Positions 8,911 to 16,944 of a stretch of DNA of 64,000 nucleotides are shown here, piece by piece (within the stretch, counting starts at the first letter, position 1; every line of letters begins with the position of its first letter). The DNA lies in assembly GCA_963847345.1 (NCBI GenBank), contig CAWJZU010000035.1, forward strand, positions 62,001 to 126,000, written 5' to 3'. The translations under genes and the position numbers were made by a program. The stretch is from DATARH01 sp963847345. GTDB lineage: Bacteria > Pseudomonadota > Alphaproteobacteria > ATCC43930 > CGMCC-115725. The notes beneath the pieces were generated by a model, which was not told the DNA's origin, did no database searches, and saw only the letters and a list, made by a program, of their open reading frames with translations.

Positions 8911-8923
8911 TGTTACGTTAACA
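8911..8923. promoter_or_regulatory. Short palindrome upstream of hemA, possible operator
   Basis: TGTTA (8911-8915) and TAACA (8919-8923) are perfect inverted arms around CGT, ending 22 bases before the hemA start codon. The position would suit a repressor site, but the arms are only five bases and chance occurrence is possible. Confidence 0.3.
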
Positions 8924-9022
8924 AAGCCGGACCGATCCTGCCATGCGCGCGGTGTCGCGCCCGCCAACCAAGGCCACCGAGTCCGGCCGCTGCTACCGGT
9001 TCAGTCGATGAACCGGCTCCGC

Positions 9023-9529
9023 TTACTCGGCCGAATGACGGTACAACTCGCCCGAAGGCGTTACCAGGCTATCGAGCCGATTACAGGCCGCGATCCAGCC
9101 CGTGCGATGCTGGTTTCGAATACCCAGATCGTCGAAGCTCTCGTGACGCAACGTCAGCAGCGTCCCGTCCGACGTACCATCGATCTCGACTGTGACCAGT
9201 GTCGCCGCTATTTCGGGGAAGGCGCCTTCCCAGCTCCAGGTGTAGACGAGCCGCCGCAGCGCTATCACTTCGAGGAACTTGCCGCCCACCGCGACGCGTT
9301 CGCCGCCGCCGATCCGTCGCATTTCGATCCGGTAGGTCCCGCCGGGACGCAGATCGATCTCGATGTCCCCGGCAATCCAGCCCGGCGGACACCACCATTC
9401 GCGCAGCGCCGCAGGTTCTGTCCAGGCACGGAAAACGCGGGCGGGAGTAGCGCGGAACCGGCGCTGCAGCGCAATGCCGGCTACCGCGGGTCCTGTTCCG
9501 GCTGGCCCGCCTGTGGGGGCGGATCGCAT
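9023..9529 (-). CDS. SRPBCC (AHSA1-like) family protein
   Basis: This 168-residue START/Bet v1-like ligand-binding protein has the AHSA1 pattern: RRFRATPARVFRAWTEPAALREWW near the N-terminus and WSWEGAFPE and LTLRHESFDD later. The start at 9529 follows a GGGAGG about 10 bases upstream and overlaps the end of the ArsR gene by 49 bases, so the two are translated together. ArsR plus AHSA1 pairs are very common, and the partner is usually the regulator's target. Substrate or ligand is unknown. Confidence 0.88.
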   Translation of the reverse strand: MRSAPTGGPAGTGPAVAGIALQRRFRATPARVFRAWTEPAALREWWCPPGWIAGDIEIDLRPGGTYRIEMRRIGGGERVAVGGKFLEVIALRRLVYTWSWEGAFPEIAATLVTVEIDGTSDGTLLTLRHESFDDLGIRNQHRTGWIAACNRLDSLVTPSGELYRHSAE

Positions 9530-9900
9530 GCCTCGTCCTCCCTGTCCAGATATTCCCCGAGGGCGTCGAGCTGGCGGCTCCAAAAGGCCCGGTGCCGCTC
9601 GATCCATGCCGCGGCATCGGCCAGCGGCAGCCCGATCAGCCGGCAATAATGCACGCGCCCGATCTTCCAGCGGACAATCAGGCCGCACCGTTCGAGCACC
9701 GCCAGGTGCTTCGAGATCGCCGGCGCCGAGACATCGTAAGGCGCGCCGAGTTCGGTCACCGAGCATGGCCCCTGCGCCAGCCGCTCGACGATGCCTCGCC
9801 GTGTCGGGTCCGACAGGGCGGCGAAAACCTCGTCGAGCGGCTGGCGTTCCGTGGCGGACGGGATCGGGGCGGGGCGGGTGCGGGCGGACCCAGGCTGCAA
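9481..9900 (-). CDS. ArsR/SmtB-family winged-helix transcriptional regulator
   Basis: This 139-residue repressor-type protein has the ArsR core: LDEVFAALSDPTRRGIVERLAQGPCSVTELG, then the recognition-helix region VSAPAISKHLAVLERCGLIVRWKIGRVHYCRL. No metal-binding cysteine pair of the ELCVCDL type is seen, so it is probably not a metal sensor. The assigned start is TTG; no ATG or GTG lies before the conserved core, so the exact start is uncertain. It overlaps the SRPBCC gene and lies 37 bases after the haemoglobin gene, suggesting a three-gene unit. The palindrome at 10382-10403 is a candidate operator. Confidence 0.9.
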   Translation of the reverse strand: MQPGSARTRPAPIPSATERQPLDEVFAALSDPTRRGIVERLAQGPCSVTELGAPYDVSAPAISKHLAVLERCGLIVRWKIGRVHYCRLIGLPLADAAAWIERHRAFWSRQLDALGEYLDREDEACDPPPQAGQPEQDPR

Positions 9901-9937
9901 TCGTTCGGTACCTGCAGTTACGAGAATGCGTGCGCCG

Positions 9938-10354
9938 TCACTCGGCTGCCGCCGAGGGCGGTGTCTCCACGATATCCCATTTCAAGCTCTCCGAGGCCGC
10001 CATGACGTCCGCCCGTTCGGGTTCGGGCACTCCGAGCGCATCGAAGCTGGCGGCGAGGTGTTGCAGGAAAATATCCCATTCCTGCAACGTGATCCCAAGG
10101 CCCCGATGCGACGACTTCATATCGGGACCGGCATAGAACACCGGGCCCTCGAACGCCGCGCAGAGAAAATCGACCAGGAGCTGCTCCCCCTTGCGCCGAC
10201 TGTCGACGGACTTGCCCTTCCAATACACCCATAGCGTCGGATCGTTATACAGCCGCGGCATCAGGTCGGCGACGAAGGCGGCGATCGAGTCATAGCCGCC
10301 GAGCCGCTTGTAGAGAGACTCGCGAGCGTGGGCCGAGGCGCTGGGGTCGAGCAT
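9938..10354 (-). CDS. Truncated haemoglobin, group I
   Basis: This is a small haem protein (138 residues) of the 2-over-2 globin family, possibly for NO or O2 chemistry. Visible features are SLYKRLGGYDSIAAFVADLMPRL at the N-terminus, LLVDFLCAAFEGPVFYAGPDM, and the SSHRGLGI segment whose histidine is the expected proximal haem ligand. The start at MLDPSASAHARE is chosen because GGGAGGA lies about 6 bases upstream; ten further codons upstream are open. It is the first gene of a likely unit with the ArsR and SRPBCC genes, near hemA. Confidence 0.9.
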   Translation of the reverse strand: MLDPSASAHARESLYKRLGGYDSIAAFVADLMPRLYNDPTLWVYWKGKSVDSRRKGEQLLVDFLCAAFEGPVFYAGPDMKSSHRGLGITLQEWDIFLQHLAASFDALGVPEPERADVMAASESLKWDIVETPPSAAAE

Positions 10355-10381
10355 GTCTATTCCTCCCGTTTGTAGGTTTAA

Positions 10382-10403
10382 CACTTAACTATTAGGTTAA
10401 GTG
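10382..10403. promoter_or_regulatory. Candidate operator, inverted repeat CACTTAAC-N6-GTTAAGTG
   Basis: There are perfect 8-base arms (10382-10389 and 10396-10403) with a 6-base spacer, 28-49 bases upstream of the haemoglobin start codon. Size and position fit a dimeric winged-helix repressor. The ArsR gene two positions downstream in the same unit is the obvious candidate; that link is inferred. Confidence 0.6.
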
Positions 10404-10451
10404 ATGCGCTCTCCGGAAGTCGGCGTCAAGCAGAATTTTCGCCGGGATCGA

Positions 10452-10754
10452 TTATTTCGCTGGCGTGCACGCGAACGTCGCGCGCGCCGGCAGCAGCAGC
10501 GGGCAGTACTGGAGGATGTAGTCGGTATCGACGCGCTCGGCGGCCGTGGTGCCGGCTGGGCACTCATTCTGCGCCTGGGCCTGCGCGGCTTCGCGAGATG
10601 TGGTCAGCGCATTGTAGCAAATCGCGACGCGCGGCCCGGCGGGCTGCCCCGGCTCCGCCGGGCTCGGCGCCGTCGGGTATGGACTGAACGCGCCGCAGCC
10701 GGCCAGCTCCATCGCGCCGAGCAGCGCCAGCGCGGCGGTGGCTCGCGAGCTCAC
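10452..10754 (-). CDS. Small hypothetical lipoprotein
   Basis: This 100-residue protein has a lipoprotein signal peptide; the lipobox LAGC puts the acylated cysteine at residue 20. The mature part is proline-rich at first (SPYPTAPSPAEPG). It then carries a conserved-looking block AICYNALTTSREAAQAQAQNECP ending in YCPLLLPARATFAC, with four cysteines that could form two disulfides. The start is GTG, overlapping the amidase stop by 4 bases (GTGA). Similar uncharacterised proteins occur in other alphaproteobacteria. Function unknown. Confidence 0.82.
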   Translation of the reverse strand: MSSRATAALALLGAMELAGCGAFSPYPTAPSPAEPGQPAGPRVAICYNALTTSREAAQAQAQNECPAGTTAAERVDTDYILQYCPLLLPARATFACTPAK

Positions 10755-12040
10755 GTGGCGTCGGCCAGAGCGCGCTCGGCGAATAGCGCCGCCGCCATCA
10801 GCCGGGCGTCATCGCCGATCCGGCCGACGAGCTGGATGCCGGTCGGCAATCCGCCATCGTCGCAAACGGCGGGAATGGTCACGCAGGGCGCGCCGAGCAG
10901 GGTCCACATCCGGTTGAACACCGGGTTGCCGGTATAGCCGAGACCGCGCGGCGCCGGGCCGGGAGCGGCCGGGGTCAGCATTGCGTCGCACATCCCGAAA
11001 AATACGTCGAGTCGGGCGCGCGCCGCCGCGGTCCGGGCGATGGCGGCGTCGTATTCGGGGGCGCCGACCGTCAGCCCGGCATCGAGAAGCTGCGCCAGCG
11101 GCGGCGACAATTCGGCGCTGTGAAGCAGCCTTTCGTGGGCGAGGGAGCGGACCAGTTCGAACCCCATGATCGCCTGCTGCGCCTCAGTGAGGTGGCGGTG
11201 CTCGGCAGGCACCGCGATCTCCTCGACGCGCGCGCCGGCACGTTTGAGAGCGTCCTGCGCCCGCTCCAGCGCTGCGGCCGTCTCGGGCTCGGCTTCGTCC
11301 CACATCGGCGTGCGGTAGAGGCCGAAGCGCGGCGGCTCGGCGGGCGGCGCAATCTCCCGCAATTCCGGCCGGCCCGCGACCACGCCGGCGAAAAACGCCG
11401 CGTCGGCGACAGTGCGCGCCATCGTTCCGATCGTGTCGAGACTATCGCACAGCATCTTGACCCCGGCACGCGGGATCGTGCCGAAGCTCGGTTTGTAGCC
11501 GACGATACCGCAGTACGCGGCTGGGCGGATTACCGAGCCGGCGGTCTGCGTGCCGAAGGCGAGCGGCGCCATAAGGTCGGCCACCGCCGCGGCCGAGCCG
11601 CTCGACGAGCCGCCGGGCGTGTGCTCCGGGTTGCGCGGGTTGGCGGTCTTGCCCGGGGTGAAACAGGCGAATTCGGTCGTGACCGTCTTGCCGAGCACGA
11701 TCGCACCGGCGGCGCGCGCCAAGGCGACGCAGGCGGCGTCGGCCGCGGGACGATGGCGGGCATAGATTGCCGAGCCGTATCCGGTCGGCATGTCCGCCGT
11801 ATCGATCAGATCCTTGACCGCGATCGGGATGCCGTGCAGCGGCCCGCTCGGGGCCGACGCATCGCACCGCCGTGCCGCGGCGAGCGCCGCCTCGGGATCG
11901 AGATATTGCCAGGCGCCGACCGTCGGCTCGCGCGCGGCGATCCGATCGAGGCACGCCGTCACCAGCGCCTCGGCGCTGAGCCGGCCTTCGGCAATTCGTT
12001 GTGCTGCTTCGCGGGCGGGGAGGGACAGAGGATCGGGCAT
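10751..12040 (-). CDS. Amidase-signature family amidase
   Basis: This cytosolic hydrolase of amide bonds belongs to the amidase-signature family (429 residues). The catalytic Ser-cisSer-Lys elements are visible: IAVKDLID (Lys), the glycine/serine loop GGSSSGSAAAV, and GTQTAGSVIRPAAYCG carrying the nucleophile. The start at MPDPLSLPAREAAQ follows an AGGAGC, and 25 open upstream codons are not conserved. GatA is unlikely: there are no gatB/gatC neighbours and the C-terminus resembles stand-alone amidases. Substrate unknown. Confidence 0.92.
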   Translation of the reverse strand: MPDPLSLPAREAAQRIAEGRLSAEALVTACLDRIAAREPTVGAWQYLDPEAALAAARRCDASAPSGPLHGIPIAVKDLIDTADMPTGYGSAIYARHRPAADAACVALARAAGAIVLGKTVTTEFACFTPGKTANPRNPEHTPGGSSSGSAAAVADLMAPLAFGTQTAGSVIRPAAYCGIVGYKPSFGTIPRAGVKMLCDSLDTIGTMARTVADAAFFAGVVAGRPELREIAPPAEPPRFGLYRTPMWDEAEPETAAALERAQDALKRAGARVEEIAVPAEHRHLTEAQQAIMGFELVRSLAHERLLHSAELSPPLAQLLDAGLTVGAPEYDAAIARTAAARARLDVFFGMCDAMLTPAAPGPAPRGLGYTGNPVFNRMWTLLGAPCVTIPAVCDDGGLPTGIQLVGRIGDDARLMAAALFAERALADAT

Positions 12041-12477
12041 CGGATGCTCCTGGCTGGCTTTTCCCAACTCTAACGGCGGCGCCGGGCGGGCGGACACCCT
12101 CTCGCCGCCGCGCATCGGCAGGTACTCTAAATCTCCGCAGCGCGTCCGGACAGGCCGCCTGAAGCGGATGATGCTCTTGCCTCCGTCGGAATCTTTAACA
12201 GCTCGTACACGGTCGAACCGCGTTTTCGAGAAACCTGCTTTGTGGTTAACTCGTTGGCACAGCTCATCATCACCTTCTTGCTGGAAACAATTGCCTCTTC
12301 AAGTTGAAAAATACACATGCCGGTTTGTTTTACAAAGCACGGCGAAAATCGATGACAATGCAGTCTTCTTTTGCGCCGGGATATCGTAAGCCAATGATTC
12401 GTAATTTGTTTTTCCCGCATGGCATGGTGCTTGCTCAAACTACGTCGAGGCAAAAGTCCTGCAATGAGGATAAGGCG
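12041..12477. other. AT-richer intergenic region upstream of the PEP-CTERM gene
   Basis: These 437 bases separate divergent genes and are clearly less GC-rich than the surroundings, especially 12240-12420. Frames on both strands are short and resemble nothing known. It probably holds the promoters of the amidase and PEP-CTERM genes, but no site could be fixed. Confidence 0.45.
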
Positions 12478-13158
12478 ATGTTCGGTCGTTTATTTTCGGT
12501 CTCGACATTGAGACGGAGCTCCTTCGCAGCAGCTCTGGTCAGTGCGATCCTAGGCTCGTCGTCGGCAATGGCAGTACCGATCACAACGAATCCGACATTG
12601 TCGTCGGGCGGCAACACGTTTGACTCGTTCACTTGCAACGTCATAGCGCTCGGGGCAACACCGAACAGCTGCGACTTGATCGACGTTAGTTCGCCGGGAA
12701 TTGCCGGCACCGGCAACCTAACGATACAGGCCAACTTCTCTGCCAGCGGGAACTCGTCTGTCGACGCGCTGATAAGCTATCATCTGAATTCGATATCCGG
12801 GGTCAGCGCAGTCGATCTGCATTACAACGGCGCTTTCATGAACGGCGGGGTATCGACCATCATCGAGACGGTATTCTCTGACGCAGCCATGACGAACGAG
12901 ATCGCGCAGATTCTGGTTAGCTGCTCGGCCGCGGGATGCGACGCTCTAACCAGGAATGCGATCGCCGATCTCGGCGCAACGTACAACGACCTTTACATCG
13001 TGAAAGATCTGGCTGCCGGCGGGGGTGCGGCCGGCGATCTGGCCGCCTTCAGCTTCGTCCTCCAGACATTTCAGGTTCCGGAACCGGCCTCGCTGGCGGT
13101 GTTCGGTGCCGCGCTGCTCGGGGTGGGACTGTTCCGGCGTCGGCGCAAGGCGTCATAA
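12478..13158 (+). CDS. PEP-CTERM sorting domain-containing secreted protein
   Basis: This 226-residue exported protein has a signal peptide of about 32 residues ending SSAMA and a C-terminal PEP-CTERM sorting signal (VPEPASLAVFGAALLGVGLF followed by RRRRK). The VPEP motif, hydrophobic span and basic tail are recognised and cleaved by exosortase. The middle is Ser/Thr/Asn/Gly-rich with two cysteine pairs and no known enzymatic domain. The start follows GAGGA about 7 bases upstream; an upstream in-frame extension was rejected because it has no ribosome site and is AT-rich. No exosortase gene is in this window. Confidence 0.9.
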   Translation: MFGRLFSVSTLRRSSFAAALVSAILGSSSAMAVPITTNPTLSSGGNTFDSFTCNVIALGATPNSCDLIDVSSPGIAGTGNLTIQANFSASGNSSVDALISYHLNSISGVSAVDLHYNGAFMNGGVSTIIETVFSDAAMTNEIAQILVSCSAAGCDALTRNAIADLGATYNDLYIVKDLAAGGGAAGDLAAFSFVLQTFQVPEPASLAVFGAALLGVGLFRRRRKAS

Positions 13159-13359
13159 GCGGCGAGGGAAAAACCCGCACCTTGGCTCGCAAGGGCGCCT
13201 CGGGCGCCATTGCGGCTTTCGGGCCGCCGCCGCCGGGCCGACTGCATCAATTCAAAACTTCCCGCTCGCCCGAGCCTGCCTCTCTCGCTAGAATTGCCGC
13301 GAAAGGATCTTGCGGGCCGTCGAACAAAGCCGCCGGGTCCGGCAACAGGACGGATGATC

Positions 13360-13560
13360 ATGGCTGAGCATGGCGTCCGCGACGATGAGGCCGCTTCGCG
13401 CCGCACGGCGGCGCTAATGGGTTTTGTCGTGATCCTCGTGCTCGCGATCGCCGGCGTGCTGCTGTTTCGCGAGTTGCGCGTCAGCACCAGCATCGAGGAT
13501 TGCCTGATGGCCGGGCGGCGCAACTGCGCGCCGATCGAGGCGCCCTCGCACCATCGATAG
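13360..13560 (+). CDS. Small single-pass membrane protein
   Basis: This 66-residue protein has a charged N-terminus (MAEHGVRDDEAASRR), one transmembrane helix (ALMGFVVILVLAIAGVLLF) and a short C-terminal part with STSIEDCLMAGRRNCAPIE, in which two cysteines are eight residues apart. AGGA at 13347-13350 lies 9 bases before this ATG; the ATG at 13354 would be only 3 bases away, so it was not chosen. I recall similar uncharacterised peptides in related bacteria. Function unknown. Confidence 0.7.
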   Translation: MAEHGVRDDEAASRRTAALMGFVVILVLAIAGVLLFRELRVSTSIEDCLMAGRRNCAPIEAPSHHR

Positions 13561-13596
13561 CCGGCTGCGGACGGCCGGCGGCGCCACCCCGGAGCC

Positions 13597-14406
13597 TCAG
13601 CTTCGGGCGTACCACAGCGCTATCAGCGCGACCATTCCGAGGGCGATGCGGTACCAGGCGAAAACGGCAAAACCGTGCCGGGAGACGAAGTCGACAAGCC
13701 AGCGCACCACCACCAGCGCGGCGAAAAACGCGATGATAAAACCGACCGCAATGACCCAGCCGTTATCGAACGAGAGTTCGCCGCGGCTCTTGTAGAGGTC
13801 GTAGGCGGACGCGCCGAACATCGTCGGGATCGCGAGAAAGAACGAGAATTCGGTCGCCGCCGGGCGACCGACCCCGAGCATCAGCGCGCCCATGATCGTC
13901 GCCCCTGCGCGCGAGACGCCCGGGATCATTGCCAGGATTTGACAAAACCCGACGCCGAGCGCGGTGCGCAGCGGCATCGCCTCGACGATACGGATCCGCG
14001 GCAGCGGCCGTATCCGCTCGATCAGCAGGATCAGAAAGCCGCCGATCACAAGGCTGACCGCCACCACCCAGGGAGAGAACAGCACTTCCTTGATAAAGCG
14101 GTGCAGAAGGACACCCGCCACCGCGGCCGGCAGAAATGCGACAACGATGTTCAGGATAAAGCGCTGCGACGCCGGTTCCGTCAGTAACCCGGCCATGGCG
14201 CCGAACAGCCGTTCGCGGTAGACCCAGCACACCGCCAGGATTGCGCCGAGCTGGATCACGACCTCGAAGACCTTGCTGCCCGGTCCGGTGAACCCGAGAA
14301 GTTCGGCCGCGAGGATCAGATGACCGGTCGAGGACACCGGCAGAAACTCGGTCAGACCCTCGACGATGCCGAGAATGACGGCGGAAGCGAACAGGGGGGC
14401 GAGCAT
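13597..14406 (-). CDS. uppP: Undecaprenyl-diphosphatase UppP (BacA)
   Basis: This integral membrane enzyme dephosphorylates undecaprenyl pyrophosphate to recycle the lipid carrier for peptidoglycan and other surface polymers; extra copies give bacitracin resistance. The 269-residue protein has the two family signatures, LTEFLPVSSTGHLIL near residues 18-32 and MIPGVSRAGATIMGALMLG near the centre, plus multiple hydrophobic segments. Length is normal and the frame is intact. Confidence 0.96.
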   Translation of the reverse strand: MLAPLFASAVILGIVEGLTEFLPVSSTGHLILAAELLGFTGPGSKVFEVVIQLGAILAVCWVYRERLFGAMAGLLTEPASQRFILNIVVAFLPAAVAGVLLHRFIKEVLFSPWVVAVSLVIGGFLILLIERIRPLPRIRIVEAMPLRTALGVGFCQILAMIPGVSRAGATIMGALMLGVGRPAATEFSFFLAIPTMFGASAYDLYKSRGELSFDNGWVIAVGFIIAFFAALVVVRWLVDFVSRHGFAVFAWYRIALGMVALIALWYARS

Positions 14407-14612
14407 GTCTCGTCGGAGCTGCCACGGGGTCGGCAGCGCCTGCCGATCGAGGCGCGGCGTAGCCGACCGGAACGGCGCCTGTCAATGCCGCTGGGTCCAC
14501 TCGAGCGGCATGACGGAAATCGAAAGGCGGGCTGGTCAGCCCCCGGCACAAACCATGCGTGTGGTAGCGGACCGTGTTCCGATCCACGGATGAGCGTATC
14601 GCGTATTCCCGA

Positions 14613-15482
14613 TCAGCGCCGTGCGGTGGCTCGTCGAATTGCCTCGATCGTGTTCGTGACGATTAGCGCGACGCCGGGCGCGCCAAGTGTCGCGCTGGCC
14701 CGGCTCGGATCGCCATTGTCTCCCTCGCCGGGCCTGAGACGGTCGCCGCGCACGAGGCCTGGGTCGAGCGCCATCATCAACGATGTGTCGGCAAGCCCGG
14801 CATGGGTGCCGATTTCAGCGGCCGGATAACCGCTCTTTTCTAAAAGCTTCGCGAAACCGTGCGTACTCTCGTCATAGTACTCCCGGATCGCATGCGCGCG
14901 CGCCGACGATTTCGCCCACTCGCGGTTGAGCCGCGTTGCCACCGCGACGAGATCGTTCTGATAGGAGCCGTGATCGCCGATCAGCACGATGTCGCGAAAA
15001 CCGTGCCGCGCGAGACTGCGCGCCGCGTATTCGATGATTTTCTCGAACGCGTCCTGCGGCGCCGTGATCGTGCCGGGGAACCGCATGTGCCCGGTCGGCG
15101 GGTCGAGCCCGCCCTCGGGCACATAAGGCAGGACCGGCGCGACGAGCGCGTTGCCCAGCCCGGCCGCGATCTTTCCGGCAAGCAGCCTGACCCGGACATT
15201 GTGCTTGCCGATCGCCATATGCGGCCCGTTTTGCTCGGTGCCGCCGATCGGAATGATCGCCGTTGTCTTGCCCGCGGTGATCGCGTCGCGCAGTTCCGTC
15301 CAGGTCAAGTCCTCGATATAGACGCTCGCCGGGGCGGCGAAGCACAGGGCCGGTATCAGCATAAACAAAACCACGAGCGGCAGGAGCGAGCTTCTGCTTC
15401 GCGCGTCGAGTAATGGTCCGCGACACCGCCTGCCGGTTTTAAACTGCGAGCCGGTGCCTCGCCTTTGGTCGCCCGGCTTCAC
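14613..15482 (-). CDS. Creatininase-family amidohydrolase, exported
   Basis: This metal-dependent amidohydrolase of the creatininase fold has 289 residues. Expected metal-ligand regions are visible: IIPIGGTEQNGPHM (Glu and His), IGDHGSYQND (Asp, His) and IGTHAGLADTS. The N-terminal region contains a hydrophobic stretch SSLLPLVVLFMLIPALCFAAPA, suggesting export. The exact start is uncertain because the first 30 residues are not conserved. It lies 12 bases beyond the end of the sugar-binding protein gene on the same strand. Substrate unknown; creatinine itself is only one of several possibilities. Confidence 0.85.
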   Translation of the reverse strand: MKPGDQRRGTGSQFKTGRRCRGPLLDARSRSSLLPLVVLFMLIPALCFAAPASVYIEDLTWTELRDAITAGKTTAIIPIGGTEQNGPHMAIGKHNVRVRLLAGKIAAGLGNALVAPVLPYVPEGGLDPPTGHMRFPGTITAPQDAFEKIIEYAARSLARHGFRDIVLIGDHGSYQNDLVAVATRLNREWAKSSARAHAIREYYDESTHGFAKLLEKSGYPAAEIGTHAGLADTSLMMALDPGLVRGDRLRPGEGDNGDPSRASATLGAPGVALIVTNTIEAIRRATARR

Positions 15483-15494
15483 GCCATCTGCCCA

Positions 15495-16826
15495 TCAGGC
15501 GTAGATCTTGACGAGCTCGGCATGCGCCCATTTGACGGCGTCTTCCGGCGCCATTCCTTGCACCGCCTTCGCGTACATGTCGCTGATGAGGTATTTCGAG
15601 ATGACCTCGGCGGCCTTTCGCGTGGACGGCCCGGCGTAGCCGGCGAACCGACCGCTCTCCGCCGCGGTGCGGAATGGCGCCATGATCGGGTCTTCCTTCC
15701 ACAATTTGTGGTTTTCCCACATCTTGGTCGGGCCGACCGAGAAGCCCTGCTGTGTCACCCACCACTGCTCGTAGATCTTCGGGTCATGGAACCAACGCAG
15801 GAAATCCTTCGCCGCCTTCTGGTTCTTGCTGTAGGCCATGACCATGTCGGCGAACGGCACGTGCCAGCTGAACTGCCCGGCCGGCCCCTTGGGCAGCGGC
15901 GTGTGGAAGATGTCGTCACGGAGCGGCTTGCCGTCCGCGGTCTTGTACGAATCGGGCTTGCGTTTCGATTCGATATAGATCGAGGCGCCGTTGTTCGTGG
16001 CGCTGATCGAGCCGGAGAGAAAGGCGCGGTTGTTGCCCGAATCGTCCCAGGCGAGGCCGCCCTCGTCGCAGGCGTCCTTCCATAGCCCGACAGCGAACTT
16101 TACCGATTCGAGCGTCGCCGGGCTGTCGAGCACGACCGTCTTCCCGTCGGCCTCGACCTCCTTGCCGCCCCACGACCACAGATACGGATACCAGAACGCG
16201 TTGGCGTCGCCGAACGCGTGCGCCAACGTCTGACCGAGCGGGCGCCCCTTGGTCTTCAGCTTCTTGCCGGCCTCGCGCCATTCCTCCCAGGTCGCCGGAT
16301 ATTTCTCGGGCCCATAACCAAGCTCGTCCCACCACGAGGTTCGATTGGCGATCTGCAGCCCGACTATCGTATTGGGCACCGCGAGCCATTTTTTTCCGTC
16401 AAACGCGATCGCTTTCGAGGTGTCGTAGAACCCGCCCTGGGTTTTGTCGATCGCGTCGCAGATGTCGCTGACATCGACGACGCTGTCGGCATAAAGCTGC
16501 GCCCAGTTGTTGATCGCGCCGATGATGTCGGGGCCGGTGCCGGAGGACACCGAAGAGGTGACGCGCGCCTGTATGGTCAACCCATCGACAGTTTCGAGGT
16601 TGATTTTGATTCCGAGATCCTTTTGCGCCTGCTCGTTGATCTTGGTTCGCATGGTCTGGTCGGACAGCGGCACATAGTCGGAGCCCCTGACCCAGTGCAG
16701 GGTCGTGCCCTGCGCGAAAGCGGGCGCCCGGCCGGATGCCAGAATGCCGGCCAGGCCGCCGGTCGCGGCTGTAGCGGCGCCGGCTCCCGAAAGCTGCACG
16801 AACCGGCGTCGATCGATGCGCGTCAT
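15495..16826 (-). CDS. Extracellular sugar-binding protein, paralogue 1 of the ABC operon
   Basis: This is a periplasmic family-1 solute-binding protein (443 residues) for the carbohydrate ABC transporter encoded upstream. It has a twin-arginine-type leader (DRRRFVQLSG) and an AFA cleavage site, then a typical maltose-binding-like body. It is closely related over its whole length to the preceding gene, sharing blocks such as WYPYLWSWGGKEVEADGKTVVL and AFLSGSISATNNGASIYIE. GGGAGGA precedes the start. It is the last gene of the operon. Its intact TLESVKFAV segment reveals the break in the paralogue. Confidence 0.93.
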   Translation of the reverse strand: MTRIDRRRFVQLSGAGAATAATGGLAGILASGRAPAFAQGTTLHWVRGSDYVPLSDQTMRTKINEQAQKDLGIKINLETVDGLTIQARVTSSVSSGTGPDIIGAINNWAQLYADSVVDVSDICDAIDKTQGGFYDTSKAIAFDGKKWLAVPNTIVGLQIANRTSWWDELGYGPEKYPATWEEWREAGKKLKTKGRPLGQTLAHAFGDANAFWYPYLWSWGGKEVEADGKTVVLDSPATLESVKFAVGLWKDACDEGGLAWDDSGNNRAFLSGSISATNNGASIYIESKRKPDSYKTADGKPLRDDIFHTPLPKGPAGQFSWHVPFADMVMAYSKNQKAAKDFLRWFHDPKIYEQWWVTQQGFSVGPTKMWENHKLWKEDPIMAPFRTAAESGRFAGYAGPSTRKAAEVISKYLISDMYAKAVQGMAPEDAVKWAHAELVKIYA

Positions 16827-16944
16827 CTGCTGTTCCTCCCTTGTGGTACGAAGGCGCGTTGTTGCGAACGAAGCGGTGCCGTCCGTTCCCTCGTTCTGCG
16901 GCCGTCCAGCAATCGCGCAAAGAATCCGGCGCGCGAACGTTCTG

